IMG/VR virus record: IMGVR_UViG_3300029319_000572
Span: 1-22,145 of that record
Source of the DNA: a virus
Direction: 5' to 3' (one strand)
Length of the DNA stretch: 22,145 nt
The translations under genes were made by a program, and so were the position numbers. The notes beneath the pieces are model-generated. The model was not told where the DNA came from, did no database searches, and worked only from the letters and a program-made list of their open reading frames with translations. This document shows, in pieces, positions 15,556 through 22,145 of this stretch; position 1 is the stretch's first letter; each line of letters opens with the position of its first letter.

Positions 15556-16399
15556 AAAAAAACGATGCCCCTAACGGCATTCTAACCTCCGATTCTTCAC
15601 CACAGTGTGGACATTCCATCCATGACTTCATTTCGATCCCTGGCTCTATCTTATCAATATGGGCTCTAAGAGCGCGAGAATCGCGAGCCGGCATATTTCT
15701 AATAAACATTTGGATCTTTGTTTTATCGGTAACGTTGTCGACTGCCTGGATTTGATAGCGGTACCGTAAAGTAATCATATTAGAATTTTTAGATCCAGAC
15801 TTTTTAGATCTTTCATTGAGCTTATTAATTTCAGCTTCATCGCCACCATCAAGAAACTTATATTTAACTACTTTTTTGGTAAAAGGTAATTCAAAGGAGA
15901 ATAAATTTTGACCCAGCTGGTCGGGGTCTTCTTCTAATAGCTTAAGTGGAAGCTTGGTAAGATCAAAACCCTGGGAAGATGTTTCTTTACACTCAGGACA
16001 CTGGACTTCAGCACTATAATCTGAACCATAACCAGTAATTCTCAGAGATGTCATGATGGCATTGCGATCACCGGCAACTAACGAATGAGGATCGATGGCT
16101 TTATTTACTAAGCAAGATCTGATAAGCTCTGTAATGACTGTTCCTTTTTTAATAAGGGCTCGAGAAGTAAGAATATCTTCCTCTCTAGCAGTCATTGGTC
16201 TAATTTCAACTGTCGTCTGCATGTGCAGCGGTGAACCTTCTGGATATACTTTACCTCCAGATGGAAGAGGGACGAGTTCGGTCGGAATATCCAAACCAAA
16301 GTCGTCCTTCATCGTGTTTCTGACAGGCATGCCAGTCATTTTCGCGCGGTCGCCAGGAGCTCCACTAAAAATATCATTGTTTCGTTTTTCACCAGACAT
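15536..16399 (-). CDS. 26: gp26-family baseplate/tail assembly chaperone (G-like)
   Basis: A 287-aa protein of the T4 gp26 baseplate family by its order of blocks: ELVPLPSGGKVYP at 41-53, an IRPMTAREEDIL segment at 67-77, AGDRNAIMTSLRITGYG at 109-125, and a zinc-ribbon-like pair of CxxC sites, CPEC at 134-137 and CPHC at 263-266. Position between tube and tape measure matches gpG of lambda and the tail assembly chaperones of other tailed phages, which bind the tape measure while the tail forms and are not kept in the finished virion. The frame ends in a TAA only 7 codons beyond a seven-T run (15556-15562). A GGAGG with correct spacing precedes an internal in-frame ATG (Met274). The start is set by GGAG before the ATG at 16397-16399. 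Family membership is fairly secure; chaperone function follows from synteny. Confidence 0.8.
   Translation of the reverse strand: MSGEKRNNDIFSGAPGDRAKMTGMPVRNTMKDDFGLDIPTELVPLPSGGKVYPEGSPLHMQTTVEIRPMTAREEDILTSRALIKKGTVITELIRSCLVNKAIDPHSLVAGDRNAIMTSLRITGYGSDYSAEVQCPECKETSSQGFDLTKLPLKLLEEDPDQLGQNLFSFELPFTKKVVKYKFLDGGDEAEINKLNERSKKSGSKNSNMITLRYRYQIQAVDNVTDKTKIQMFIRNMPARDSRALRAHIDKIEPGIEMKSWMECPHCGEESEVRMPLGASFFWPDAEG
15556..15562 (-). promoter_or_regulatory. Candidate programmed frameshift site (TTTTTTT)
   Basis: The zero frame reads TCG TTT TTT TGG; slipping +1 (or -2) on the T run continues as TTT GGC CTG into the extension frame. The window in which the shift can occur is only about 35 nt, from the TAG at 15571-15573 to the TAA at 15536-15538, and the T run lies inside it. 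An SD-like AGGGG (15572-15568) is 5 nt upstream of the run and GGAGG (15590-15586) lies further up, both possible stimulators. A short GGC/GCC stem follows. Confidence 0.68.
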
Positions 16400-16474
16400 A
16401 AAATAATCTCCAAATTAATCTGAATACACTTCTTAATTTAGAGATTACTACGTCTTTGTAAAATGAAAAACAAA

Positions 16475-16482
16475 TATTTTTA
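16475..16482 (-). promoter_or_regulatory. Weak late-promoter-like octamer before the gp26-like gene
   Basis: TAAAAATA, one mismatch from TATAAATA, overlaps the stop codon of the tail tube gene, the same arrangement seen at 20022-20029. The distance of about 75 nt to the next start is longer than at the better sites, so the call is tentative. Confidence 0.25.
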
Positions 16483-16968
16483 GTATTGCAATACGCAGTT
16501 ATCAAATCTCATCGAAAGGCTGATTTCCGTAGGATCGTCAGTACCGTAATCCAAACCACCGAAGTCAGCGGAAGTAAGGAAAGCACCTTTGATGTCCCAG
16601 AACTCAACTACAGTTCCGACTGGATCCAACAGCTTGAGCTGAATGTCTCTCTTGTAGAAATCAGCGTAACCAGCGCGGCCAGAAACTGATTCGTAGTGTG
16701 TACGAATCCATTCCATTACCTGCTGCGCTCCGGATGGAGCAATGGGATCGTGGATAGTAACATCAAATGTTCCAAGATCCGCCTTACCGGCTAAGTATCT
16801 TTTCGAATTGATATACTCGATAGTGTTCTCATTGAAAGAGATGGAAGGGCGCTTAGCGGTCTTGACAAGAAAAGCGTCAATACCTTCGATTGCTAAAACC
16901 CACCTATTTTGTCTTTTTGGCTCGAACTTATTCGGGAGCAAATCGACGACGTCTAATGTTTCTGGCAT
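16480..16968 (-). CDS. 19: Tail tube protein (gp19-like)
   Basis: A 162-aa protein, almost the same length as T4 gp19 (163 aa), directly after the sheath gene. It shows the tube-protein pattern: an N-terminal KRQNRWVLAIEGIDAFLVKT strand pair, a KRPSISFNENTIEYINSKRY segment, GTFDVTIHDPIAPSGAQQVM followed by an EWIRTHYE helix, and the strands RDIQLKLLDPVGTVVEFWDI and GAFLTSADFGGLDY ending in TEISLSMRFDNCVLQY. Tube proteins stack as hexameric rings to make the inner tube that is driven into the host cell when the sheath contracts. A strong AGGAG site precedes the ATG. The sheath-then-tube order is the general one for contractile tails. Confidence 0.92.
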   Translation of the reverse strand: MPETLDVVDLLPNKFEPKRQNRWVLAIEGIDAFLVKTAKRPSISFNENTIEYINSKRYLAGKADLGTFDVTIHDPIAPSGAQQVMEWIRTHYESVSGRAGYADFYKRDIQLKLLDPVGTVVEFWDIKGAFLTSADFGGLDYGTDDPTEISLSMRFDNCVLQY

Positions 16969-17019
16969 TTTCTATTCTCCTGTTATACCATTAATTATGT
17001 GGTTCACAAAAATTGTTGA

Positions 17020-19995
17020 TTAAATTTCTGCGCCTTGGTTAGTTACAACGAAATCAAGTGAAATAAACTCAACGGCTCTAGTAGGTTGTAAGAAGATCTT
17101 ACCACGAACTGTGTTATTTTCAACATCAAGTTGTGTAGTTGTACTAGAGTCGATTATTACCTTAAATCTATCTAATCCTTGCTGAGCTTGGATTCTAGCC
17201 AAGATTGGCTGGACAGCTCCAGAGAACCTTGCTAAGGTACTCTCACGATTAGGTTCGAAGATAATAGTGTTAGCAACTTTCTTGACTTTTCTACGGATGT
17301 CGATAAGCAATCTTCTTACATTAACTCTGTCAAGTGCAGATTGAGCTTGCAGCAACGTTTTCTGTCCGAAAACAACTACACCTTGAGAGCTTGGGAAAGA
17401 AGTGATAGGATTGATATCAACTTCATAGAGTGTGTCAAGATTTGCTCTGTTCATCTTGACCTGCGCTTGTTCAGTAGTTGCCAATGCTCCGCGAGTAAAG
17501 CCCGCAGGTGCAAACCAAGGATGTGCAACCTTATCATTAAGTGCCATTGCTCCTAAAACTGCAACAGATGGAGGACATCTGACATTGGCACCAGAAACTG
17601 GATCTCTGACCAAGCAGTCTGGGAAGTAAGCGGCAGCGAAACTTGTATCTAAGCCACGAGCTTGTAACTTAGCCGCTGTGTTTGTTACACTAATTTCTTG
17701 CACGGAACCCGTTACAATACCCGAAGTGCCGGTATAGTCGCATTCTTCAATGTCCATTACATAAAGGGCATCGAATCTTTCTTCTGTTCTATCGATTGCG
17801 TAATCTGTAACAGCAGGCTCACGAAGACCAGGGATTGCCAGCAACTGAATGTCTATCGATGATTTCTCTGCGATAACATCAAGAGCTTTACGATATGCAG
17901 CAACCGTAGGACCGGCAGTACCACCTTGAACGGCAGAATCAGATATTTCTCTGACAGCTGCAGCATTCAACATTTGCGCCTTATCGGTATCAAAGATGTT
18001 TACTCCGTCAAAGCCACCTTGCATGAAAGTGGTGAACTTGTAGTATCTTCTAGAGGCTTGCTGAGCAAAATCTTTATCAATGTCCAAGAATCTCATGCCT
18101 GAAGTTCCAGGATTTTGACCACTTCTGTAGTATCTTGCCGAAGCCCACTGTGTAGGATCAACAACATCTTCAGCACTCTTGGTCTTAATCAATACTCTTT
18201 CCAAGGTAAATTTACCATTAAGGAATCTGTCAGCATCTAAAACAGCACTGTTTGCATCTGCAACGCCTTCGTTTGCGCCAACCCAAGCTGGATTATTTCC
18301 TTCATAACCTGGATGGTACTTGGTCCAGTTTTTCATGTTATGGTTGATCGCTGTACCATCGTTTGGAATGTCAACATCAGTAACCTTAGTGTTGTGGATT
18401 CCCCAGTAAAGATCAGAAACAACTCTTGCCTTATTTCCAGTGCCACTCGCAACAGAACTTCTGTAGAGAAGCGGAGCCTGTACCATATCAAGGAACATGT
18501 GTTGTTTTGCACTACCACCTTCTGCAGGAAGAGCGGTACTGTCTGGAGAGTGTGGATTTAACATTGTAGAACCAGATGTGACCAAGTGATATGGACCGCG
18601 GAATCCTACTGGAAGGGCTTCTGCATTCATCGTGCCTGCATCGATTGAGGCTACAACCTCAACCCTGATATAAGCTGATTGATTAGCATAGGAACCTTCT
18701 ACTACCAACTTTTGATTTGCAGTTGCTTTATCGAAGTCGTAGAATATGTTCTGATCACCGATAATTCTTGAAATGTATCTAGGACTGTTTGGATCCAAGC
18801 TACAACCAATGAATTTCTCAAGGATAACTGGATTAGTATCGTAGTCGTCAAATCGACGTACTAAGACATCAAAAGTACCATACTTGTTAAGAACATCTCT
18901 GCTCTTTTGAATATTGGCAATAGAGACCTTAACTTTATCATTTCCGTAAACACCGGCGTCTAAAGCGTGGAACTTAAACAAGTTCTTTTCTGAATTACCG
19001 AGCGTTTGAGAAATAATGAAAGGAGTACACGCGTGACGGAATCTATATTCAAACCCTTCATAGTTAGGAACATAATCGCCGCTACCATAGTCGTTTCTAC
19101 CACCAGCACCACTGTTAATCAGAACACGAGTTCTATGACCCTCCAAACCGTGAGATGGAGCAACAACCGCAAGTGCAGGATCAACATCAAAATATGAATA
19201 AAGCAAGTGACCCTTGGTTTCTATAGATCCAGGATCCGTGTTTAAAATCTTTGCAAAGTAGTTGCTTGCGCCAGGATCCATAGAAGCTGAAATAACTTGA
19301 GGATAAGCGCCGGTATAACCGTTCAAGAAGAGAGTAAACGTTGATCCACCGTTTGCACTAAGATCCATGGCTCCGTGTTGAGCACCAGCATCTAAATATT
19401 GACCATAGCTGCCCTGAGCAACCGAAGATCCGGTAGTTGGGTTTGAAGCTCCTGATCCTGAAAGCCCAGGAAGAACCCCAGAAGGAAACATTAAAACGCC
19501 TCTGAGAACCGAGGCTGACATCGGAGTGTCTATGCCTGCATCCTGGAAGTATGTAGAACCAAGAGACTCGGACATGATCGTTCCAAGAAAAAATGTTCTA
19601 CCTAAAGGACCACCAGCTCCTGCTTTGGAGTTGTGTCCAACAGTTCCAACGTCCTGTACTTGTCTTGCTCCGACGACGAATCCAGCATTTTCTACCCTAC
19701 CGGAGGAAAGAGCTTTTTCACCCTTACCAATACCTAGCGTTCTGACGTAAGCACCAGACCGAGCATTTCTAATCCATTCCGCTACTGCGATTGGACCAAA
19801 TTTCTTACCATCAGATGGTCCAAATTTTGATGCAAAGTCTGCCATTGTTGCAAAAGATACTGGAACAAATGCCGGACCTTTTTCAGCCGTACCGATCACA
19901 ACGGCCGGCGTTCCTTGAATAGTTACGGTACCTGGTTGGCTTAAGTCGATCTCGGTTGCGGAGACCCCAGGACTCTTTAGAATTTTTTCTGCCAT
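17020..19995 (-). CDS. 18: Tail sheath protein (gp18-like), complete paralogue
   Basis: A 991-aa contractile sheath subunit. The N terminus, ILKSPGVSATEIDLSQPGTV then GTPAVVIGTAEKGPAFVPVSF, has the usual sheath start used for linking neighbouring subunits, and the C-terminal 140 residues (DRVNVRRLLIDIRRKVKKVA; FKVIIDSSTTTQLDVENNTV; PTRAVEFISLDFVVTN) carry the conserved sheath core with the last strands that knit the sheath mesh. T4 gp18 is 659 aa, so about 330 extra residues are present, probably as surface domains in the middle (roughly 105-300 and 480-600). The next gene upstream encodes a second sheath with the same domains. Start set by CAGGAG before the ATG, just downstream of a late promoter octamer that overlaps the stop of the first sheath gene. 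Confidence 0.93.
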   Translation of the reverse strand: MAEKILKSPGVSATEIDLSQPGTVTIQGTPAVVIGTAEKGPAFVPVSFATMADFASKFGPSDGKKFGPIAVAEWIRNARSGAYVRTLGIGKGEKALSSGRVENAGFVVGARQVQDVGTVGHNSKAGAGGPLGRTFFLGTIMSESLGSTYFQDAGIDTPMSASVLRGVLMFPSGVLPGLSGSGASNPTTGSSVAQGSYGQYLDAGAQHGAMDLSANGGSTFTLFLNGYTGAYPQVISASMDPGASNYFAKILNTDPGSIETKGHLLYSYFDVDPALAVVAPSHGLEGHRTRVLINSGAGGRNDYGSGDYVPNYEGFEYRFRHACTPFIISQTLGNSEKNLFKFHALDAGVYGNDKVKVSIANIQKSRDVLNKYGTFDVLVRRFDDYDTNPVILEKFIGCSLDPNSPRYISRIIGDQNIFYDFDKATANQKLVVEGSYANQSAYIRVEVVASIDAGTMNAEALPVGFRGPYHLVTSGSTMLNPHSPDSTALPAEGGSAKQHMFLDMVQAPLLYRSSVASGTGNKARVVSDLYWGIHNTKVTDVDIPNDGTAINHNMKNWTKYHPGYEGNNPAWVGANEGVADANSAVLDADRFLNGKFTLERVLIKTKSAEDVVDPTQWASARYYRSGQNPGTSGMRFLDIDKDFAQQASRRYYKFTTFMQGGFDGVNIFDTDKAQMLNAAAVREISDSAVQGGTAGPTVAAYRKALDVIAEKSSIDIQLLAIPGLREPAVTDYAIDRTEERFDALYVMDIEECDYTGTSGIVTGSVQEISVTNTAAKLQARGLDTSFAAAYFPDCLVRDPVSGANVRCPPSVAVLGAMALNDKVAHPWFAPAGFTRGALATTEQAQVKMNRANLDTLYEVDINPITSFPSSQGVVVFGQKTLLQAQSALDRVNVRRLLIDIRRKVKKVANTIIFEPNRESTLARFSGAVQPILARIQAQQGLDRFKVIIDSSTTTQLDVENNTVRGKIFLQPTRAVEFISLDFVVTNQGAEI

Positions 19996-20021
19996 TTGTT
20001 AAACTCCTGTTTATCTATAAG

Positions 20022-20029
20022 TATTTATT
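20022..20029 (-). promoter_or_regulatory. Late promoter octamer AATAAATA before the complete sheath gene
   Basis: AATAAATA matches the NATAAATA form of T4-like late promoters and overlaps the last codons of the upstream sheath gene. Transcription would start near 20016, leaving a leader of about 20 nt with CAGGAG before the ATG at 19995. The spacing is nearly that of the site at 3558-3565. Confidence 0.55.
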
Positions 20030-22145
20030 CAAACGAAACACCGGCGTTTGTAATGATAAAATCGATTGAAATAAATTCGATTGATCTAGTTGGGACTACG
20101 ATAATCTTACCATTCAACCTATTGTTTTCTTTATCAAGCTCGGTATTGTTGGTATCATCCATAACAACTCGGAAAGATTCGACACCCTGTTGTGCTTGAA
20201 TAAGCGAAAGTCTAGGCGATACAAGATTAATAAATCTATCTCTCGTTGCTTGGTTATTTTGTTCAAAAAGTAATCTGTCTGCAACACCGATAACTTGGCG
20301 CTTCAATTCGAGCATCATTCTTCTTACGTTGACTCGATCAAGCGCTGATCTGGCCATTTGAAGTGTCTTCTGTCCGAAGATTACAAAATCTCCACCAGGG
20401 AAGGTGGCAATCGGATTAATTCTAGCATCATACAACTCATCGCGATCATTAGTAGTCAATCTTGCAGTGACGTTCTTGACGAATCCTAAAGCACCTCTGT
20501 TGAAACCAGCGGGAGCAAACCAAGGATAAGAAACAGAATCAGTATAAGCAAGTGCTCCGATCGCCGCAATAGAAGAAGGAACCTTAACGTTTCTTCCGCC
20601 GTTTGTAGCGTCCTCGATGAAGACATCTGGGAAATAAGCTGCAGCGTAGTTGTTATCAATGCTTCTTCTTGTGAATTCCTCTGCAGTCTTTACAACTCCA
20701 GGACGGCCAGCTGAATCATCGAACAATCGATTTCCATCTTCATCATACGCTGGAATATCCATAAGATATATTGACATACTGTAGTCTTTATTACGATCAG
20801 CGGCGAAATCAGTGACGTATGGGTCTCTAATGCCAGGGATAGCAAGAATATTTGTTCTTACAGTCATAGGATCGGTCATAATCTCGGCTGCAGCCCTATA
20901 AGAAGCGACAACATTGTTTAATTTACCAGCACCAGACTGTGCATTAGTTGCTGTACCCGAAAGACCGAGACCATTTGTAATACTATCAGCGGCTTTTCCA
21001 CCAGTTTCAGTAGAAGCTGCCTTGTCATTCATTCTCGAGATGTCTTTATCCAATATATTCAATCCGTCGAATCCACCAGAGAAAATATTGGTGAATTTTG
21101 TGAAAGCAGTGAATCTATTGAACAGCAAAGAACTCGAATTGATTAGCGTTGCTAAAGTAATTCTATCTGTATCTTCAATCGGATCGTTCACAGTGTAAGT
21201 TTTTGGATCGACCGAGCCGTTTCTAATGTAAACTGCCTCTTTCATGTGCTGACTTGAAGAGCCAGTCAGAGAACCGTTTGTATCGATATGGCCGGCGCCG
21301 TTCAATTGTTGTCTAAGTGCAACACGCGCCAAAGTAAACTTATGATTGTGGAATGAATCCGACTGGGTGCCGGCAGAAGTGAGTGCATCAAGCTTCTGAA
21401 TACCGGTCAGCTTTGTATAAGTTCTAACAAGCGGATTGATCTCCGATCCAGCATTAGAGTTAAATACATTCGCAGATCCACTAGCAATACGGTCTAATTT
21501 AACACCCCAGTAGAATCTTGCATCAGCTCTTTCTTTCAAGCCAGGCTCACCCAAAAAGACTGGTGAAGAAGATTTCACAGCGCCCTTAGTAACCTTGTAC
21601 CTGAATGGAAGAGGAGGAACGATAGACCCAGTAAGCGTCGTAGTGTCTTTACAATGTAGCCTAGAAGTTCCAAGATCGTAAGAACCGTCATCAGCCGATG
21701 GGTTAGTTCTTGTTGGAGAAGTATTAAGGCCGCCAATTCCTCGGAAACCGAATGGAAGTGCAGCTGCAGGAACTTCGCCAGACTCAAACTCATCAGACAT
21801 TTGTACTCTAACGTATGCTGATCTGTTTGCATACTTTCCAGAAAGCACTAATCTTCTTTCATCTTCGTTTGCTTCGTCAAAGTTAAACCTAAGTTTGAAA
21901 TCACCGATAACTCGTGCAACGAATCTTTCGTCATTTGGATTTAAGCTGCAGCCAGGATATCTTTCAAGAATTTCTGGAGCTAAATCACTATCATCAAACT
22001 TTCTAACTTGAACTTCGAACGTTCCATAATCGTCGTTAGGATCATTAGAGGCTTTAAGGTCAGCAATAGAGATTTTGAATTTATCATTTGCGTATGAACC
22101 GTCAGAAATGCACTCGAAGTGGAATAAGTCGAATTCTGAACTACC
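20025..22145 (-). CDS. Tail sheath protein, second paralogue (partial, runs off the right edge)
   Basis: The frame is open from the window end, so the start is outside; 706 residues are visible, beginning GSSEFDLFHFECISDGSYAN. They align along their length with the neighbouring sheath: SYANDKFKISIADLK versus VYGNDKVKVSIANIQ, YGTFEVQVRKFDD versus YGTFDVLVRRFDD, GKYANRSAYVRV versus GSYANQSAYIRV, and C-terminal VPTRSIEFISIDFIITNAG versus QPTRAVEFISLDFVVTNQG. Identity is clear but well below full, so this is an old duplication rather than a recent repeat. A possible GTG at 21848 is internal and should not be used as the start. Both copies keep the conserved C-terminal core, so both may assemble into sheath; one could instead form a special ring or decorate the tail. 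Confidence 0.92.
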   Translation of the reverse strand, partial: GSSEFDLFHFECISDGSYANDKFKISIADLKASNDPNDDYGTFEVQVRKFDDSDLAPEILERYPGCSLNPNDERFVARVIGDFKLRFNFDEANEDERRLVLSGKYANRSAYVRVQMSDEFESGEVPAAALPFGFRGIGGLNTSPTRTNPSADDGSYDLGTSRLHCKDTTTLTGSIVPPLPFRYKVTKGAVKSSSPVFLGEPGLKERADARFYWGVKLDRIASGSANVFNSNAGSEINPLVRTYTKLTGIQKLDALTSAGTQSDSFHNHKFTLARVALRQQLNGAGHIDTNGSLTGSSSQHMKEAVYIRNGSVDPKTYTVNDPIEDTDRITLATLINSSSLLFNRFTAFTKFTNIFSGGFDGLNILDKDISRMNDKAASTETGGKAADSITNGLGLSGTATNAQSGAGKLNNVVASYRAAAEIMTDPMTVRTNILAIPGIRDPYVTDFAADRNKDYSMSIYLMDIPAYDEDGNRLFDDSAGRPGVVKTAEEFTRRSIDNNYAAAYFPDVFIEDATNGGRNVKVPSSIAAIGALAYTDSVSYPWFAPAGFNRGALGFVKNVTARLTTNDRDELYDARINPIATFPGGDFVIFGQKTLQMARSALDRVNVRRMMLELKRQVIGVADRLLFEQNNQATRDRFINLVSPRLSLIQAQQGVESFRVVMDDTNNTELDKENNRLNGKIIVVPTRSIEFISIDFIITNAGVSFE

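Noticed and set aside
16483-16494. Perfect 12-nt palindrome GTATTGCAATAC at the end of the tail tube gene
   Set aside because: It encodes the last residues (VLQY), cannot form a useful loop as a terminator, and has no T run; probably chance.
16969-17019. Possible late promoter CATAATTA in the sheath-tube gap
   Set aside because: Only 6 of 8 matches to TATAAATA; spacing to the ATG is suitable but the sequence is too weak to call.
21575-21832. An 85-aa minus-strand frame inside the second sheath gene
   Set aside because: Overlaps a well-conserved part of the sheath frame; the paralogue alignment supports the sheath frame only.

Overview
This window is part of the genome of a contractile-tailed phage (Caudoviricetes, myovirus morphology) of the wider T4-like group. 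Every convincing gene lies on the minus strand, so the window reads biologically from right (22145) to left (1). Evidence for a T4-like phage: a gp18-type tail sheath, a gp19-sized tail tube (162 aa), a gp26-family protein, a gp32-type single-strand DNA binding protein and the N terminus of a UvsX/RecA recombinase, together with T4-style late promoter octamers (NATAAATA). The host cannot be read from the sequence. The DNA is moderately AT-rich, and there are no tRNAs, insertion sequences, integrase or CRISPR array.

Layout in transcription order. (1) Tail module, 22145-10271: a partial tail sheath paralogue (>706 aa), a second full sheath (991 aa), the tail tube, a gp26-like tail assembly chaperone whose end carries a likely programmed frameshift into a gp51/gpT-like extension, a rho-independent terminator, an unknown 79-aa protein, and a 1564-aa tape measure protein. 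(2) Baseplate module, 10268-3574: a 1106-aa baseplate protein, a 95-aa LysM-like protein and a 1022-aa hub-like protein, nearly abutting one another. (3) An odd cluster, 3531-1572: a very short (356 aa) T7/Pol I-type family A DNA polymerase directly behind a perfect late promoter, then two acidic/charged unknown proteins that share an N-terminal motif. (4) Replication/recombination genes, 1489-1: a 76-aa conserved-looking hypothetical, gp32 and uvsX. Each of these three has its own promoter of one common design (TTGTACAT, 15 nt, then a TA-rich hexamer), and a strong terminator lies between gp32 and the uvsX promoter.

The tail genes follow the general tailed-phage order sheath, tube, chaperone with frameshift, tape measure, baseplate. 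The tape measure sets tail length and is kept soluble by the chaperone pair; sheath and tube polymerise on the baseplate built from the hub and wedge-like proteins. The most interesting items are the +1 (or -2) frameshift signal on a T7 run in the gp26-like gene, the minimal family A polymerase in a late-expressed position, the shared promoter family with 5'-terminal hairpins, the tandem sheath genes, and the shared N-terminal motif of the two small proteins downstream of the polymerase.
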